The position numbers and the translations under genes were made by a program. From Phragmites australis (taxonomy: Eukaryota; Streptophyta; Magnoliopsida; Poales; Poaceae): a stretch of DNA of 64,000 nucleotides. The stretch covers positions 13,978,001-14,042,000 of the forward strand of contig NC_084927.1 in the NCBI RefSeq assembly GCF_958298935.1, read 5' to 3'. Shown here one piece after another: positions 32,176 to 42,360 of the stretch. The notes below the pieces were generated by a model that saw only the letters and a list, made by a program, of their open reading frames with translations, was not told where the DNA came from and did not search any database. Within the stretch, counting starts at the first letter, position 1, and every line of letters starts with the position of its first letter.

Positions 32176-33833
32176 GGGTGGAAAACTAACACATTTATGG
32201 AATTAAAGCCGCTGGCCATTGCTCTTCGAATCCGGCTGTTTCTCTCCTTCTCTCGAGTATATATGCCTCATCCCCTTCTTTGCGACGTTCCTCACCCATT
32301 CCACTTGTTTCCCCTCTGTTTCCTGCTTGGATTCCTCCCTGGCACCAGCTTCTTCTTCATCATTGGTAAGAGCTCTGCCACCATGCCATTTCTACATGTC
32401 CAAGCCACCATTGGTCACCTTTCGTCCCCCTTTGGTGTCGCAGGATTGTCACACTGCTTCGTGGCCACTTTCTGACATCGCCTGACCTCCTAGAGCACAG
32501 CCACCAGCCTCCAGGCCATGGTCCATGGGCACATAAACCTTTTTCACCAATTTTTGAATTGAAAAATAATTTGGTATTTGTTTTATGATGTCATAAATAG
32601 AATTTTCAGTATAAAATCAATTCGCTTTATTCTCGGAAATCAAGTAAAATTTGCAGATTAGCCCCTGAAACATCAAAACCTCAATACTTTTTGCCCGTAG
32701 CTCCGTTTTGGGTGATTTTCGTGCCCAAATGTTTGTAGGAACATGTACAATCTTTTTATAGTTTTTTTACCTAGTTTTAGTACTGTATGGTGAACTGTTA
32801 TTATTAATTTCCTTTGTGTACTTTTTTTGGTTTGTCGATTAGGAGGTGACCAGTTCGGGAATCTTCAAGATCAAGCTTTCGAGGACTTTGAGCAACCCTC
32901 CACTGAATGCAAGTGTCCTTGAACATTTTTCCCCTATTTTAGGATTCATGTGTAGCTATTTTATTCCTTCTATGCATGCTTGTCTAAATTGGAATCCCTT
33001 GTTAGGGATTAGTAGCTTTGTATGATTATTCCTTATCACTGTTGTTAACCATGGGTTGAAATGGGTAGTATATGCTAGTGTAGTCATCGATGGGAAAAAT
33101 GTTAATCTTGACTAATGTCTATGCAACTAGAAATGGGTATGATAATCTTGTAGCAACATGGTATAGGATCCTAACAGGGTGGTTGGTTTGAGATGGTTCT
33201 GAATTGCAGGCTTGTGTTGGTTCCTATGTGGGGTCCTAAGGACTGGTTCTTGAACATGTAACCAAGTGAATCCACACAACCACGAGGCCTATATGTGTAC
33301 GGCCTTGCCAACAATTAGCCAGCCCTCTAACTTGGTGGGCACCGTTGGACTGTTGAGTGGCACAAGAGGGGGCTTATACAGCGATGTAATCGTTTCTTAG
33401 TGGTCAAACCTCAGTGAGTGCCTGCAAGTTGACGGGACCTTTGTAATGGCCTTGTAGTGAGACCCCGACTCCACACCCCGGAAGTGTAAAGCAACACAGG
33501 ATTCATGACTTGTGAGGAAAGCTGTGCAAACTCTGCAAAGTATAAACCTAATCAATCAGCCATGCTCACGGTCAAGTGCAGCTTGGACTTCTTCTTGATT
33601 AGCTGGGATTAGTGTTTTGGTATAGTTGGTTGGGTAGCCGAGTAACGGAAATACCTAGTGAGTCTTGGTAGTCGAATGGAATCCGATGAGTTGTTCCCCT
33701 TGTCATAGTTTTGCCTGCTCACTTAGCAAATAGGATGCCATTGTTGAAGTCATAGGTCATAGTTGCTCAGTGCAGTTAACTAGTGTCTAAACTTTCCTTG
33801 ACTTAGCCCCATAGCATATTTTTCTCACACTTG
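32176..33833 (+). repeat. B partial LTR (3' copy)
   Basis: Aligns with 26,379 to about 28,276 of the 5' LTR. It lacks the first ~630 bases, has an internal deletion of about 230 bases near 32,490, and stops at CACTTG just before the GAGTAC palindrome. A TATATATG-type box lies near 32,258. Confidence 0.85.
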
Positions 33834-35395
33834 CTGGATGAAATTGTGAAATATGAACAAGAGATAGCTGAAAATAAGAGAAAAGAGTTTGAGAATGAAT
33901 TTGAAAATCAGCAAGTAGCGGAAAAGTTTTTCCACCCAAAAATGAGAAAGCAGCAACAACTTCTAAGTCCGATGGAATTAGACTAAAAGGGTGTGTTATG
34001 CTTGCTAGTAAATCTGACCTTGCTGAAATTTGTAATAATGAGCTGCCATGCTATACTTTGATATACAAAGATGCTTTAGTTTAACTCGAGAATATATCTA
34101 CCTCTTTATTTCCTGTTGTTGCCAACCTTTTACAGGAGTTTGTGGATGTATTTCCAACAGAGCTGCCCCCGGCGGGATTGAGCATCAAATTGATATGATT
34201 CTGGGAGAAACTTTGCCAAACCATGCTGCATATAGGACTAACTCGGAAGAGACTAAGGAAATTCAGTGACAAGTCCAAGACCTTTTAGACCGTGGGTATG
34301 TACGAGAAAGTTTTAGCCTTGTGCTGTTCCCGTTCTTTTGGTTCCAAAGTTTTAGCCTTGTGCTGTTCCCGTTCTTTTGGTTCCAAAGAAAGACGGTAGT
34401 TGGTGTATGTGTGTTGATTGTAGAGCCATCAATAATATTACTATAATATATGGTCTCTCTATCCCTAGGTTAGATGATATGCTTGATGAGTTGAGTGGTT
34501 CTATAATTTTCACAAAAATTGACTTGCGAAGTGGATACCACCAGATTAAAATGAAACTTGGAGATGAATGGAAGACTGTATTTAAAACTAAGTTTGGGTT
34601 GTATGAGTGGTTAGTAATGCATTTTGTCTTAACTAGTGCACCTAGTACTTTTATATGATTGATGAACGAATTTTTATGTGCTTTCATTGGGATATTTGTG
34701 GTGGTTTACTTTGATAACTACACTTCAATCACTTACGTGTTTTTTTTAATGCTTTGAGAGATGCACTTTTGTTTAGTAACCGCGAAAAGTGCACGTTTTG
34801 AACAGATTGAGTCTTTTTTCTTGGTTATGTTGTTACTCCACAGAGAATAGAGGTGGATGAAACAAAAATTGAAGCCATAAAGAGCTGGTCAACTCCTGAG
34901 ACTGTTACACAAGTGAGAAGCTTTCATGGTCTTGCGGGTTTCTATCGGCGAATTGTGCGGGATTTCAGCACCATTGCTACTCCATTAAACGAGTTGACAA
35001 AGGAAGGAGTAGTTTTCAAATGGGGACCTGCACAAGAAAAAGCATTCAAGTTGTTGAAAGAGAAGCTCACCCATGCTCCATTGCTCCAACTCTCTAATTT
35101 TGGTAAGACCTTTGAACTGGAATTTGATGCTAGTGGGATTGGAATTCGAGGTGTGCTAATTCAAGAAGGTAAACCTGTTGCTGATTTCAGCGAGAAATTA
35201 AGTGGGCCAATTCTGAATTATTCCACTTACGATAAAAGAATTGTATGCTTTAGTTTGTGTGCTTGAAACTTAGCAACATTATCTATGGCCTAAAGAATTT
35301 GTTATACATTCCATATGTCATAAAACATAAGAAAAGAAAGGACAATGTGATTGCTAATACACTTTCTAGGCGTTATACCATGTTATCTCAATTTA
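33834..35395 (+). pseudogene. E2 linker, reverse transcriptase and RNase H
   Basis: The linker (FENQQVAEKFFHPKM) leads to RT fragments [34 protein letters not shown] and [20 protein letters not shown]. The catalytic box at 34,707-34,718 reads YFDN instead of YFDD. Frame 34,853-35,266 has [20 protein letters not shown] and FELEFDASGIGIRG, then the start of RNase H. The rest of RNase H is broken by stops and lacks the segment between about 35,300 and 35,330. Confidence 0.87.
34310..34387 (+). repeat. 39-bp tandem duplication in the E2 RT
   Basis: The unit starting GTTTTAGCCTTGTGCTG occurs at 34,310-34,348 and again at 34,349-34,387 with no difference seen. It lies in the conserved RT stretch that encodes the VPVLLVPKK region and adds 13 codons. 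Confidence 0.92.
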
Positions 35396-36365
35396 TCATA
35401 AGAGTTTTGGTTTAGAGACCACTAAGAACTTGTATGCTGCTGATTTAGACTTTAAAGAAGTGCTTGAACATTGTAAAGAAGGGAAAACATGAATAAACAT
35501 GTGCTGAATGATGGATTGCTCTATCGTCCCAACAAGCTATGCATTCCAGCTAGCTCTGTTCGTCTTTTGTTGTTGCAGGAGATGCATGGAGGAGGATTGA
35601 TGGCACATTTTGGAGCGAAGAAGACTGAAGATGTGCTGGCCACTCATTTCTTTTAGCTAAAGATGAGATGTGATGTCGAGCGCTACCTGTCATGTTGCAC
35701 CTCTTGCAATAAAGCTAAGTCTCGCTTAAATTCACATGGTCTTTACATGCCTCTTCCTGTTCCTAGTGCACCTTGGGAGGATATTTCCATAGATTTTGTT
35801 TTAGGATTACCTAGGACAAAGAAGGGGAGGGATAACATATTGTAATTGTGGATCATTTTTGTAAAATGGCACATTTTATACCTTGCTATAAGAGCGATGA
35901 TGTTACAAACATAGCTGATTTATTTTTTCAGGGAAATCGTTCGACTACATGGAGTGCCTAATACCATCGTCTCGAATTGTGACATAAAGTTTTTGAGTCA
36001 ATTTTGGAGATCACATTGGAATAAAGTGGGGACAAAGCTATTGTTTTCTACTACATGTCATCCCCAAACCGATGGTCAAACAGAGGTTGTCAACCGTACA
36101 TTATCGACCATGTTACGGGATGTTACGGGCAGTTCTAAAGAAGAATTTGAGGACATGGGAAGAGTGTTTACCATATATTAAATTTGCTTATTATACATCG
36201 ATACACTCCACCACCAAGGTAAGTCTGTTTCAGGTAGTGTATGGATTTAATCCACGTGCTCCTATTGATTTACTACCTTTGCCTACTATTGAAGACTTAA
36301 TTTTGATGCTAAGAAACGTGCTAAATTTATTTTTAAGTTGTATGAAACCACGAGAAACAATATAG
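35396..36365 (+). pseudogene. E2 integrase core with Asp-to-Asn change
   Basis: The zinc finger is visible ([31 protein letters not shown]). The core has [18 protein letters not shown] (first Asp). The second catalytic motif reads VSNCDIKFL where the family has VSDRD, with Asn at 35,975-35,977. [15 protein letters not shown] keeps the Glu. Frameshifts occur near 35,845 and 35,925, and a short repeat of CGGGATGTTA lies near 36,117. Confidence 0.87.
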
Positions 36366-36790
36366 AGAGCATGACTGAAAAGTATAGGATTGCTGGCAGT
36401 AAAGGTAGGAAGGAAATAAAATTTGAACCGGGTGATTTAGTTTAGTTGCATTTGACGAAGGATAGGTTTCTAGAACTAAGAAAGTCAAAATTGATGTCTA
36501 TAGCTGATGGATCATTTAAGATAATTGAGAAAATCAATGATAATGCATACAAATTGGATCTACCTATAAATTTTGGGGTTAGTCCCATATTTAACATTTT
36601 AGATCTGAAGCCCTACTTGGGAGAAGAAGAAGAGCTTGAGTTGAGGATGACTCCAATTCAAGAGGGGGAGGATGATGAGTCCATGGCTTCTTCAGTTACG
36701 ATCAATAAAGTCAATAATCCTCAAATCATACAAGGTCCAATTACAAGAGCACGTGCATGACAATTAGATCACCAGGTGAACTCATTTCTC
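36366..36790 (+). pseudogene. E2 integrase C-terminal domain and pol tail
   Basis: Contains LHLTKDRFLELRKSKLMS, ADGSFKIIEKINDNAYKLDL, FNILDLKPYLGEEEE and the tail GPITRARA, matching E1 at 1,861-2,469. The LRNMGEA end is readable at about 36,848. Confidence 0.85.
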
Positions 36791-36944
36791 GCTGTTCATA
36801 CTTCCTTGGATGGATTCCTTCAAAATTCTTGTGATGTTTTATTGCTTAGGAACATGGGAGAAGCACCACAATCTTACACGGACGTCACCCCTCGAAGGCC
36901 AAGTCTACTCGGACTCGAGGCTAAGCTCTAGTCGTGGTCGAGTT

Positions 36945-37505
36945 TACGAACAACACGTCAGTAAAACAGGCATAACTCTCTTATATGAAGTCCGTTTTAG
37001 GCGATCTTGGACATTCTAGAAAGTTTATGACGATCCCTTTCCATTGAATCTATACTCAACCAAGTAATCCTTATAGTTTAGTTAGAGTCAAAGAAATAAT
37101 GTGCCACGCCACCATTATCGTGTCAGGGTCGGAGTCCAGGTTGTGTATACCTCTTTCCATGGCTGCACAACCCTAGGTTGACCTCCTCACATCTCCACTA
37201 TATATGCACAGTAGCCATCATAGTTTAGGCTCAGGTTTTGCTTAGATTACTCTGTTTTATACAGTTTTGCTGCTTGTTTGGTTTGTGGAACTCCAAGTCA
37301 AGCACTTCATTGGTAATTAGCAATATTCAGATTGTATCTACCTATTCTTGCTTGTGTTCTTGATTCTCTTGCAAGAAAAGCCTTCCTGGCGAGGTCAACT
37401 GTATCTTAGCACGGTTGATAACCACAGAGTAGTGGTGTAGTGGTTGTGAGGGTTTCTGATCTATTCTGTTCGGAGCCTTTTCGATCATCAATGTCAAAAC
37501 TCCAT
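36945..37505 (+). repeat. E2 3' LTR, 3' end truncated
   Basis: Aligns with the E1 LTR in opposite orientation and with the insert at 19,400-19,941. A TATATATG box lies near 37,198. It stops at CAAAACTCCAT, short of the CTCATCA end seen in E1, where element D sequence begins. The exact start is uncertain by about ten bases. Confidence 0.75.
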
Positions 37506-39169
37506 ACAAGGACGCTCCAGGCCCAACGGCCCTCAGCATCCAGAGGCTCACATACTGGTTCGATGTCCGAGTCTTCAGAGGCACCCCGAGTTTGCAAGAA
37601 GCGCCTGAGGCGGGTTGGGAGTGTGAGCGATCATCCGGAGGCGACGGCCAGGGTGGCGGCAATGACCAAGGGAAGGACCGGGCCAGCCCGAATATTGCGG
37701 GTCACAGCCAGAGCCAACGGCGGGACGTGGCCTCTGTGGACTTCAACTTAGGTCTTATCGAATTGGATGCTGAGGATGCTATGGGTCCTCTTGTAAGGGA
37801 TTCGGGGGAACCGGGTGTGGTTTGCTTTGTTAGTCATACCCTTTTGGTCGTGTCACTGGGATCTTAATCTGTGTTTCTTTTTTTTTTGTAGCGACCTTCA
37901 AGGTGGATACGACCTTGACTCCACCCTTTGGGTCCTCGAAGGCCTAGCGGAGATCGCGGACTCCCCTGGAGGGGTCTCCGAGGGCCATTTTATGGGATGT
38001 GGCTTCGTTCCCGCAGGGCCTGGAGTCAACTAGTAGCCCGCCCATGGAGGCTGGTGCCTGAGGCACCGTGTCCTCTGCCGGGAGTCCCTTTGGAGAGGTT
38101 GAGGGGGGCCCTGGCCTTGGAATCCTAACCTCGGACGACTTTGCGCTGTGCCCGGAGGTGTCAAGGGCTTTCGCTGCGGCCTCCTCTCTGCTTCGGAGTG
38201 GGGAGGTCGAGAGAGTGTTGGCCCATTGTCCCCTGGAGGAGCTGGAGGCGTGATTGGTGAGTCCGGTGTTGGGTCCTGGGTAGCTTATCTTGTCTTTTCC
38301 ATATTTTTGTGGTGCTTGCAGCAAGTAATTTTGACGTGGGTGCTGGGAGGTGGCAGACGCCAGGCTTTGGAAGAGGCCTGAACACAAGCGGTGTCCGCGA
38401 AGGGCCATCTTCATAAGGAGATGGTGCTTCATGAGCGTGTAGAGGCTGAGGCGTAGAAGGTTGCCGAAGATCCCCGGGAGGTGAAGGAGGTTGCCGATGC
38501 AGCCAACGCAGCCCGTGTGTCCGCCGAGAGAGACGCTGACACCCTTCAGGCGGCGTGGTGAATATGCGACGAGAGCTGGAGGAGGTTCAGGCATCGGAGG
38601 GGGCTCTGCATTCGGAGTGCCAGCAATTAATGGCGCTAGCGTCGGAGGTGGCCCAGATTACCTCTGATGCCTTGAGCGACCTAAGGGCCTGATGTCCGCC
38701 ACTTCCCTCCGACTCGGAGGTGTCGGTCATGCTGCTCTTCTGGCTTTGGTCTGCTACGAAGGTTATGGTTAGGGCCGTGGAGGCCTATGCGAGGTCCAAC
38801 GCTCGTGTGGCTACTGCACTTCAGCTGACCCTGCTGTACCAAGTGGGGGTTGGTCCCTTCAAAGCACTAGAGCAGCAAGTGCTGGACTCCGTGGTCGAGG
38901 CCTTCCAGCTAGAGGCACCTCCGATGGAGATTGGCGCATCCTTGGAGAGCTTCCGTCACGGCGTATGGGTGAAACATGGCCAGAGTGTGACGTTGTGCTT
39001 CGTGGCCAGTCAGGGGGCTCTGGGTGCCTCGGGGGGCCTACGCCCAAGTTCTACGTTGGGAGTCCTGGTGCTTCACTTGGAGTCTACGGGTGCTTCGCGG
39101 CCCTTTGGGGGAGCTTTGTCTGGCGGTGTCGCCCCTCCGGAGCCAAGCGTGGATGCCCCAGAGGTGTAG
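37506..39169 (+). pseudogene. D antisense extra ORF (aORF), intron-bearing
   Basis: Plus-strand, opposite to pol. Exon 1 is open to about 37,792 (ending GLIELDAEDAMGPL). An intron probably runs from GTAAGG at 37,793 to the T-rich acceptor at 37,890-37,891. Exon 2 (37,892-38,256) has FKVDTTLTPPFGSSKA, TSDDFALCPEVSRAFAAASS and ERVLAHCPLEELEA. A second intron is at 38,257-38,321. The last exon is a helical, Ala/Glu-rich region (RRELEEVQASEGALHSECQQ) and a C-terminal domain (ATKVMVRAVEAYARSNARVA, HGVWVKHGQSVTLCFVASQG) that ends at 39,169. Several in-frame stops and one frameshift break it. This type of coiled protein occurs in grass Tat elements. Its function is unknown. Confidence 0.65.
38257..38321 (+). 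other. predicted intron in the D antisense ORF
   Basis: Donor GTGAGT at 38,257, a pyrimidine-rich tract (CTTGTCTTTTCC), and acceptor TGCTTGCAG at 38,320-38,321, 65 bases long. The coding frames on both sides belong to the same protein type. The length is at the short end for plant introns. Confidence 0.65.
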
Positions 39170-39369
39170 CTCTATCGCGGTTGTCTTTGTTTTCTTTTCT
39201 TTCTCAGGGAGGGGGCTGAGTTCTAGTATGTTGACCGCCTCCTTCTGCTTTATGTCTATAATCTTTTCTTTATTTAAGGGAAACCACGCCTGTCTTCCTG
39301 TGTTTTACCTGTGTTGTTTCTAGGAAGTTTGAGCCTTTGAGATTTAACCAGAATCTGCTCTGCGTGTAT

Positions 39370-40009
39370 AGGTACGGCGGCCCGAGGCCGGAGGAGGCCT
39401 CGTCCGTACCTTGGATAGTGCCTCCAGGGAGGGATCAAATACGTCTGGTGCATTGGGGGCTACTTCGTTCGTTCGTCGGTGGAGTCTCTTCATTATACCT
39501 GGTGATTCCGATGGGCGTGTTGACCCACAGGTGGTTGCTGACATTTTTGTTAAGGTCGAGCCGGGGGATCCCCTGGTGTCCACTTCGGATGTATGCTTTA
39601 CCGCAAGAAATGACTAGTGTGCGGCCCGAACAGCTTGGGAGGTTGAAGGCTCATGCTTCTTAGGACACTTTGTCCTTCCCCGGGGTTCTGACGGAAGGGT
39701 GCCTTCGGAAATTCTCGAGCCTGCCTTGGATGAGGTGAAGGTGGAGGAGGCACAGGCCACGGAGGCCTCATCGGCGGCGCAGGGGAAGAGTTGGACTTCT
39801 CGGCCTTTGACTTGTATCCCTTCCCGACGAATTTTTGTCTTCCCAGGGTCGAATCTCTGTTTCGGGCAGCAGCCCCTTTGGTGGAGGGGGCTCGCATCAG
39901 CCTCCCGTGCGTAGTTGTTGTGGATTACTCTGCAGGTCCCGTGGTATGTCCGGGAGGCGTGGCGACTGGGCACCCTCATCTTCCTGTAGTGGTACAGGGG
40001 GCATAGTAG
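39370..40009 (+). pseudogene. second plus-strand coding-like segment in D
   Basis: Composition stays codon-like after the first antisense ORF. One frame reads FIIPGDSDGRVDPQVVADIF and EPALDEVKVEEAQATEASSA. Another reads FDLYPFPTNFCLPRVESLFR, then CVVVVDYSAGPVVCPGGVAT, and ends at a TAG at 40,004-40,009. Frameshifts link them. It may be a further exon set of the antisense ORF or a second small protein. I cannot name a family. Confidence 0.4.
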
Positions 40010-40513
40010 GCTAGCCAGTTTGCTGGCTATAGATTCGATGTACAACGGTTAACTGTATAAAAAGACTTTTGTATGTTCTTTTTCCTCTGTCTTTTTGATG
40101 ATTGATTGCAGTGACGTTTCGCATGTGCCCCTTGTCCCAGCCCCTTCGCATCCTGTGGTTGTCTGGCGGCCACAGGGTGCGAGACTTCGAGGCGCATCGG
40201 AAGGGTTCGATGATAGACTCAGTTTTGTTGGGGTTTTTATCCCCTCACCATGCCTCAGGAGGCCTGGCATTAGAAATGATGGGGGGTGTTATGCCTGTTT
40301 AGTATGAAGGCACTGGCTTCAAAATGCCGGAGCCTTCTTTTCCTATTCACCACGTAGGTTAGCGAGGCCTTAAATATGGCGGACATAATGCCTGTCCAGC
40401 ACAGAGGCTTATGCCTTCAAGATGCTGGAGCGGTCTTTGCCTATCCGCCATGTAGGTTGGCGAGACCTTTAAGATGGTGGACGGAATTCCTGTTTTTTTA
40501 TGGTTGGGGTTAT
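40010..40513. other. D region between pol end and antisense coding sequence
   Basis: No domain is seen. A splice-acceptor-like TTGATTGCAG ends near 40,111. Imperfect repeats of the phrase around GCCTGTCCAGCACAGAGGC/GCCTGTTTAGTATGAAGGC lie near 40,290-40,480. On the minus strand this is the pol 3' untranslated part. Confidence 0.5.
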
Positions 40514-41520
40514 TTATACATAATACTTGCGGAGGGTCTCTGCGTTCCAATTGTGTTCGAGGGGGGTGCCCTCTGCATCGGCCAGTCGATAGGAGCCGAG
40601 TCTGTTAGACTCGAGGACCAGGTACAGGCCTTCCCATTTGTTGCGTACCTTTCCTGGGGCTAGGGCGCGTCGAAGCACGAGTTCACCGGGTTTGAAGTTT
40701 CGCGCTGCAACCCTTGGATCGTACCAAGCCTTAGTTTTCTGAATGTAGTGATCTAGGTTTTGAATGACGTGGAGCCGCGTGCCTTCAGTAAGGTCAAGGG
40801 AGAGCTCCCTTTCTTCATCAGTTTGTGGGAGTTGTACCCTGAGTGAGCAGGCCTTGACCTCGGTGGGGGTCATGGCTTCATCTCTGTATAGGAGGCGGAA
40901 GGGTGTGAACCTGGTGGTCCACGTGACAGTGGTGCAGAGGGACCATAAAACCTTGGGTAATTCGTCCACCCAGAGGCCTTGATCTAAGCCGACGAGGTGG
41001 CAATTTAGACCGGAGAGGATGTTGCCATTGGCCCTTTCGATGGTTCCGTTGGATTGAGGGTGTCGACCTGCTGTGAAGCATAATTTGATGCTAAGGTCGT
41101 CGGTGAATTGTCTAAAAGACCCGGAGTCGAATTGTGGGCCATCGTCCACTGTGAGCTATCGTGAGACGCCGAAGTGGCAGATTATGTTCTTCTAAAAGAA
41201 TTTCTGGACATTTTTTGATGTGATCACAGTGAGCAGTTCGGCCTTGACCCATTTAGAAAAATATTCTAATGCAACCACTGCATATTAGAGGTTTCCTTTG
41301 GCACGGGGAAATGGACCAATGAGGTACATACCCCAACGAGCCAGGGGCCAGACAGGGGCGGTCTGTTGCAAAGGAGTTGGAGGTCGGTGGCTTCGTCGTC
41401 CCATCCATTGGCACCCTTGGCACGTGCGGATGAGTTCTTCCGCTTCGGACATGATCGTAGGCCAATGGAGCCCCTGGTGGAGTGCCTTACCCGCTAGAGC
41501 CTGAGGTGCCAGATGACTGC
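40514..41520 (-). pseudogene. D integrase with first catalytic Asp lost
   Basis: Finger remnant CQGCQWMGRRSHRP, then the core. The first motif reads RWGMYLIGPF where the family has Asp (Tyr codon 41,324-41,326). The second reads TVDDGPQFDSGSF and keeps its Asp. The Glu is in NGTIERANGNILSGL. The C-terminal part has YDPRVAARNFKPGELVLRRA, GLYLVLESNRLGSYRL and ends LRKYYV. The lower frame (40,514-41,149) is open for 211 codons. Three stops interrupt the core between 41,150 and 41,290. Confidence 0.87.
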
Positions 41521-41722
41521 CGCACAGGGCTTCATGTATTTCTCTAAGGAGGGAGGCTCCTTCTTGTTTAGTGATGCACCAAAGGAGGGGGCCGCAAACA
41601 CCTGTCTTGTAAAGGGTGTTGTTTATGAGGTGGTAGCCCCTGGCGCGATGTTGGATGCGGTGGAGTGCAATTGGGTCATTCGGTTCTACTGTTCCTCTTA
41701 GGAACGATAGGAGGGAGGCCCT

Positions 41723-42330
41723 CTAGTCCGCAGTTTGGATGGGGAGGATGGTGATAGCTGTTTCATCAAGGGTTCTGGTGGTCGGATGGTGTAGGGTATC
41801 GAGGAAGGTGCCTGTTGGTGGGTTTTTGCCTGTGGCTGCAGCTTTTGCTAAAGTGTCTCCCTGATTGTTGTCCGCTCGTGGTATGCTTCGTATGGATACA
41901 CCGTAGAAGTGTGCCTCGGCTTTGCGAATGGCCTTGAGGTACGTTACCATGTCTGGATGGCGGACTTGGAAGTCCTTGTTGACATGACCAGCGATGATCT
42001 GAGAGTTGGTTCGGGTGATGACTCTGGCTGGTCCTAAGGCTCGGACCTTTTGGAGACCTAGGAGGATGGCCTCGTATTTGGTTATGTTGTTGGTCGTCTT
42101 GAAATCTAGGCGAGCAGCATATTGGACCTGCTGGCTTGTCGGGGAGATGAGGACTGCGCCAGCTCCGGCACCCGTGGAGCAGTAAGCTTCGTGGGTGTAG
42201 ATGGTCCAGATGTCTTTGGTGGGCGTGATGTTGGGTCCAGTTGTTGCCGGGGTCCATTCGGCGATGAAGTCTACCAAGATTTGGGATTTATGGCAGTGCG
42301 GGCTACAAACCATACGACGAAGGGGGCAAC
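41723..42330 (-). pseudogene. D archaeal-type second RNase H (aRNH)
   Basis: Within an open frame (41,723-42,442), a second RNase H runs from IWTIYTHEAYCSTGAGAGAV (about 42,211) to GDTLAKAAA (about 41,805). The usual first motif is DGS; here it is HEA, so the Asp is lost. TKYEAILLGLQKV keeps the Glu. The third motif reads TRTNSQIIAGHV with Asn in place of Asp. The last Asp (NNQGDTLAK) is present. Two of four catalytic residues are gone. Acquisition of this domain is known for Tat-lineage elements. Confidence 0.82.
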
Positions 42331-42360
42331 CGCCCACTTGCCGATGCGTCTCGTTGCCTC

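Larger units (their letters stand above)
25749..33833 (+). mobile_element. B: Ty3/gypsy element with 2.9 kb LTR, truncated in RNase H
   Basis: A plus-strand element with a complete 5' LTR (25,749-28,630), primer site, gag, PR, RT and most of RNase H, then a direct join at about 32,170 to a partial second LTR. Integrase is absent. The order and sequence match lineage A. The 5' end lies inside the 3' LTR of A, so B is younger than A. The right end is cut at 33,833 where E2 begins. Confidence 0.85.
33834..37505 (+). mobile_element. E2: Ty3/gypsy E-type element, 5' half missing
   Basis: A plus-strand element beginning in the linker before RT and running through RT, RNase H, integrase and the pol tail into a 3' LTR cut about 50-60 bases short of its end. 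The 5' LTR, gag and protease are lost at the join with B. Sequence and order match E1 and E3. Stops, frameshifts and active-site losses are frequent. Confidence 0.85.

Noticed and set aside
37815..38594. Long minus-strand ORF at 37,944-38,594 in D
   Set aside because: It is the mirror of the plus-strand antisense ORF in GC-rich sequence. The plus frames have the coherent helical protein and splice sites; the minus frame is low-complexity Pro/Ser.
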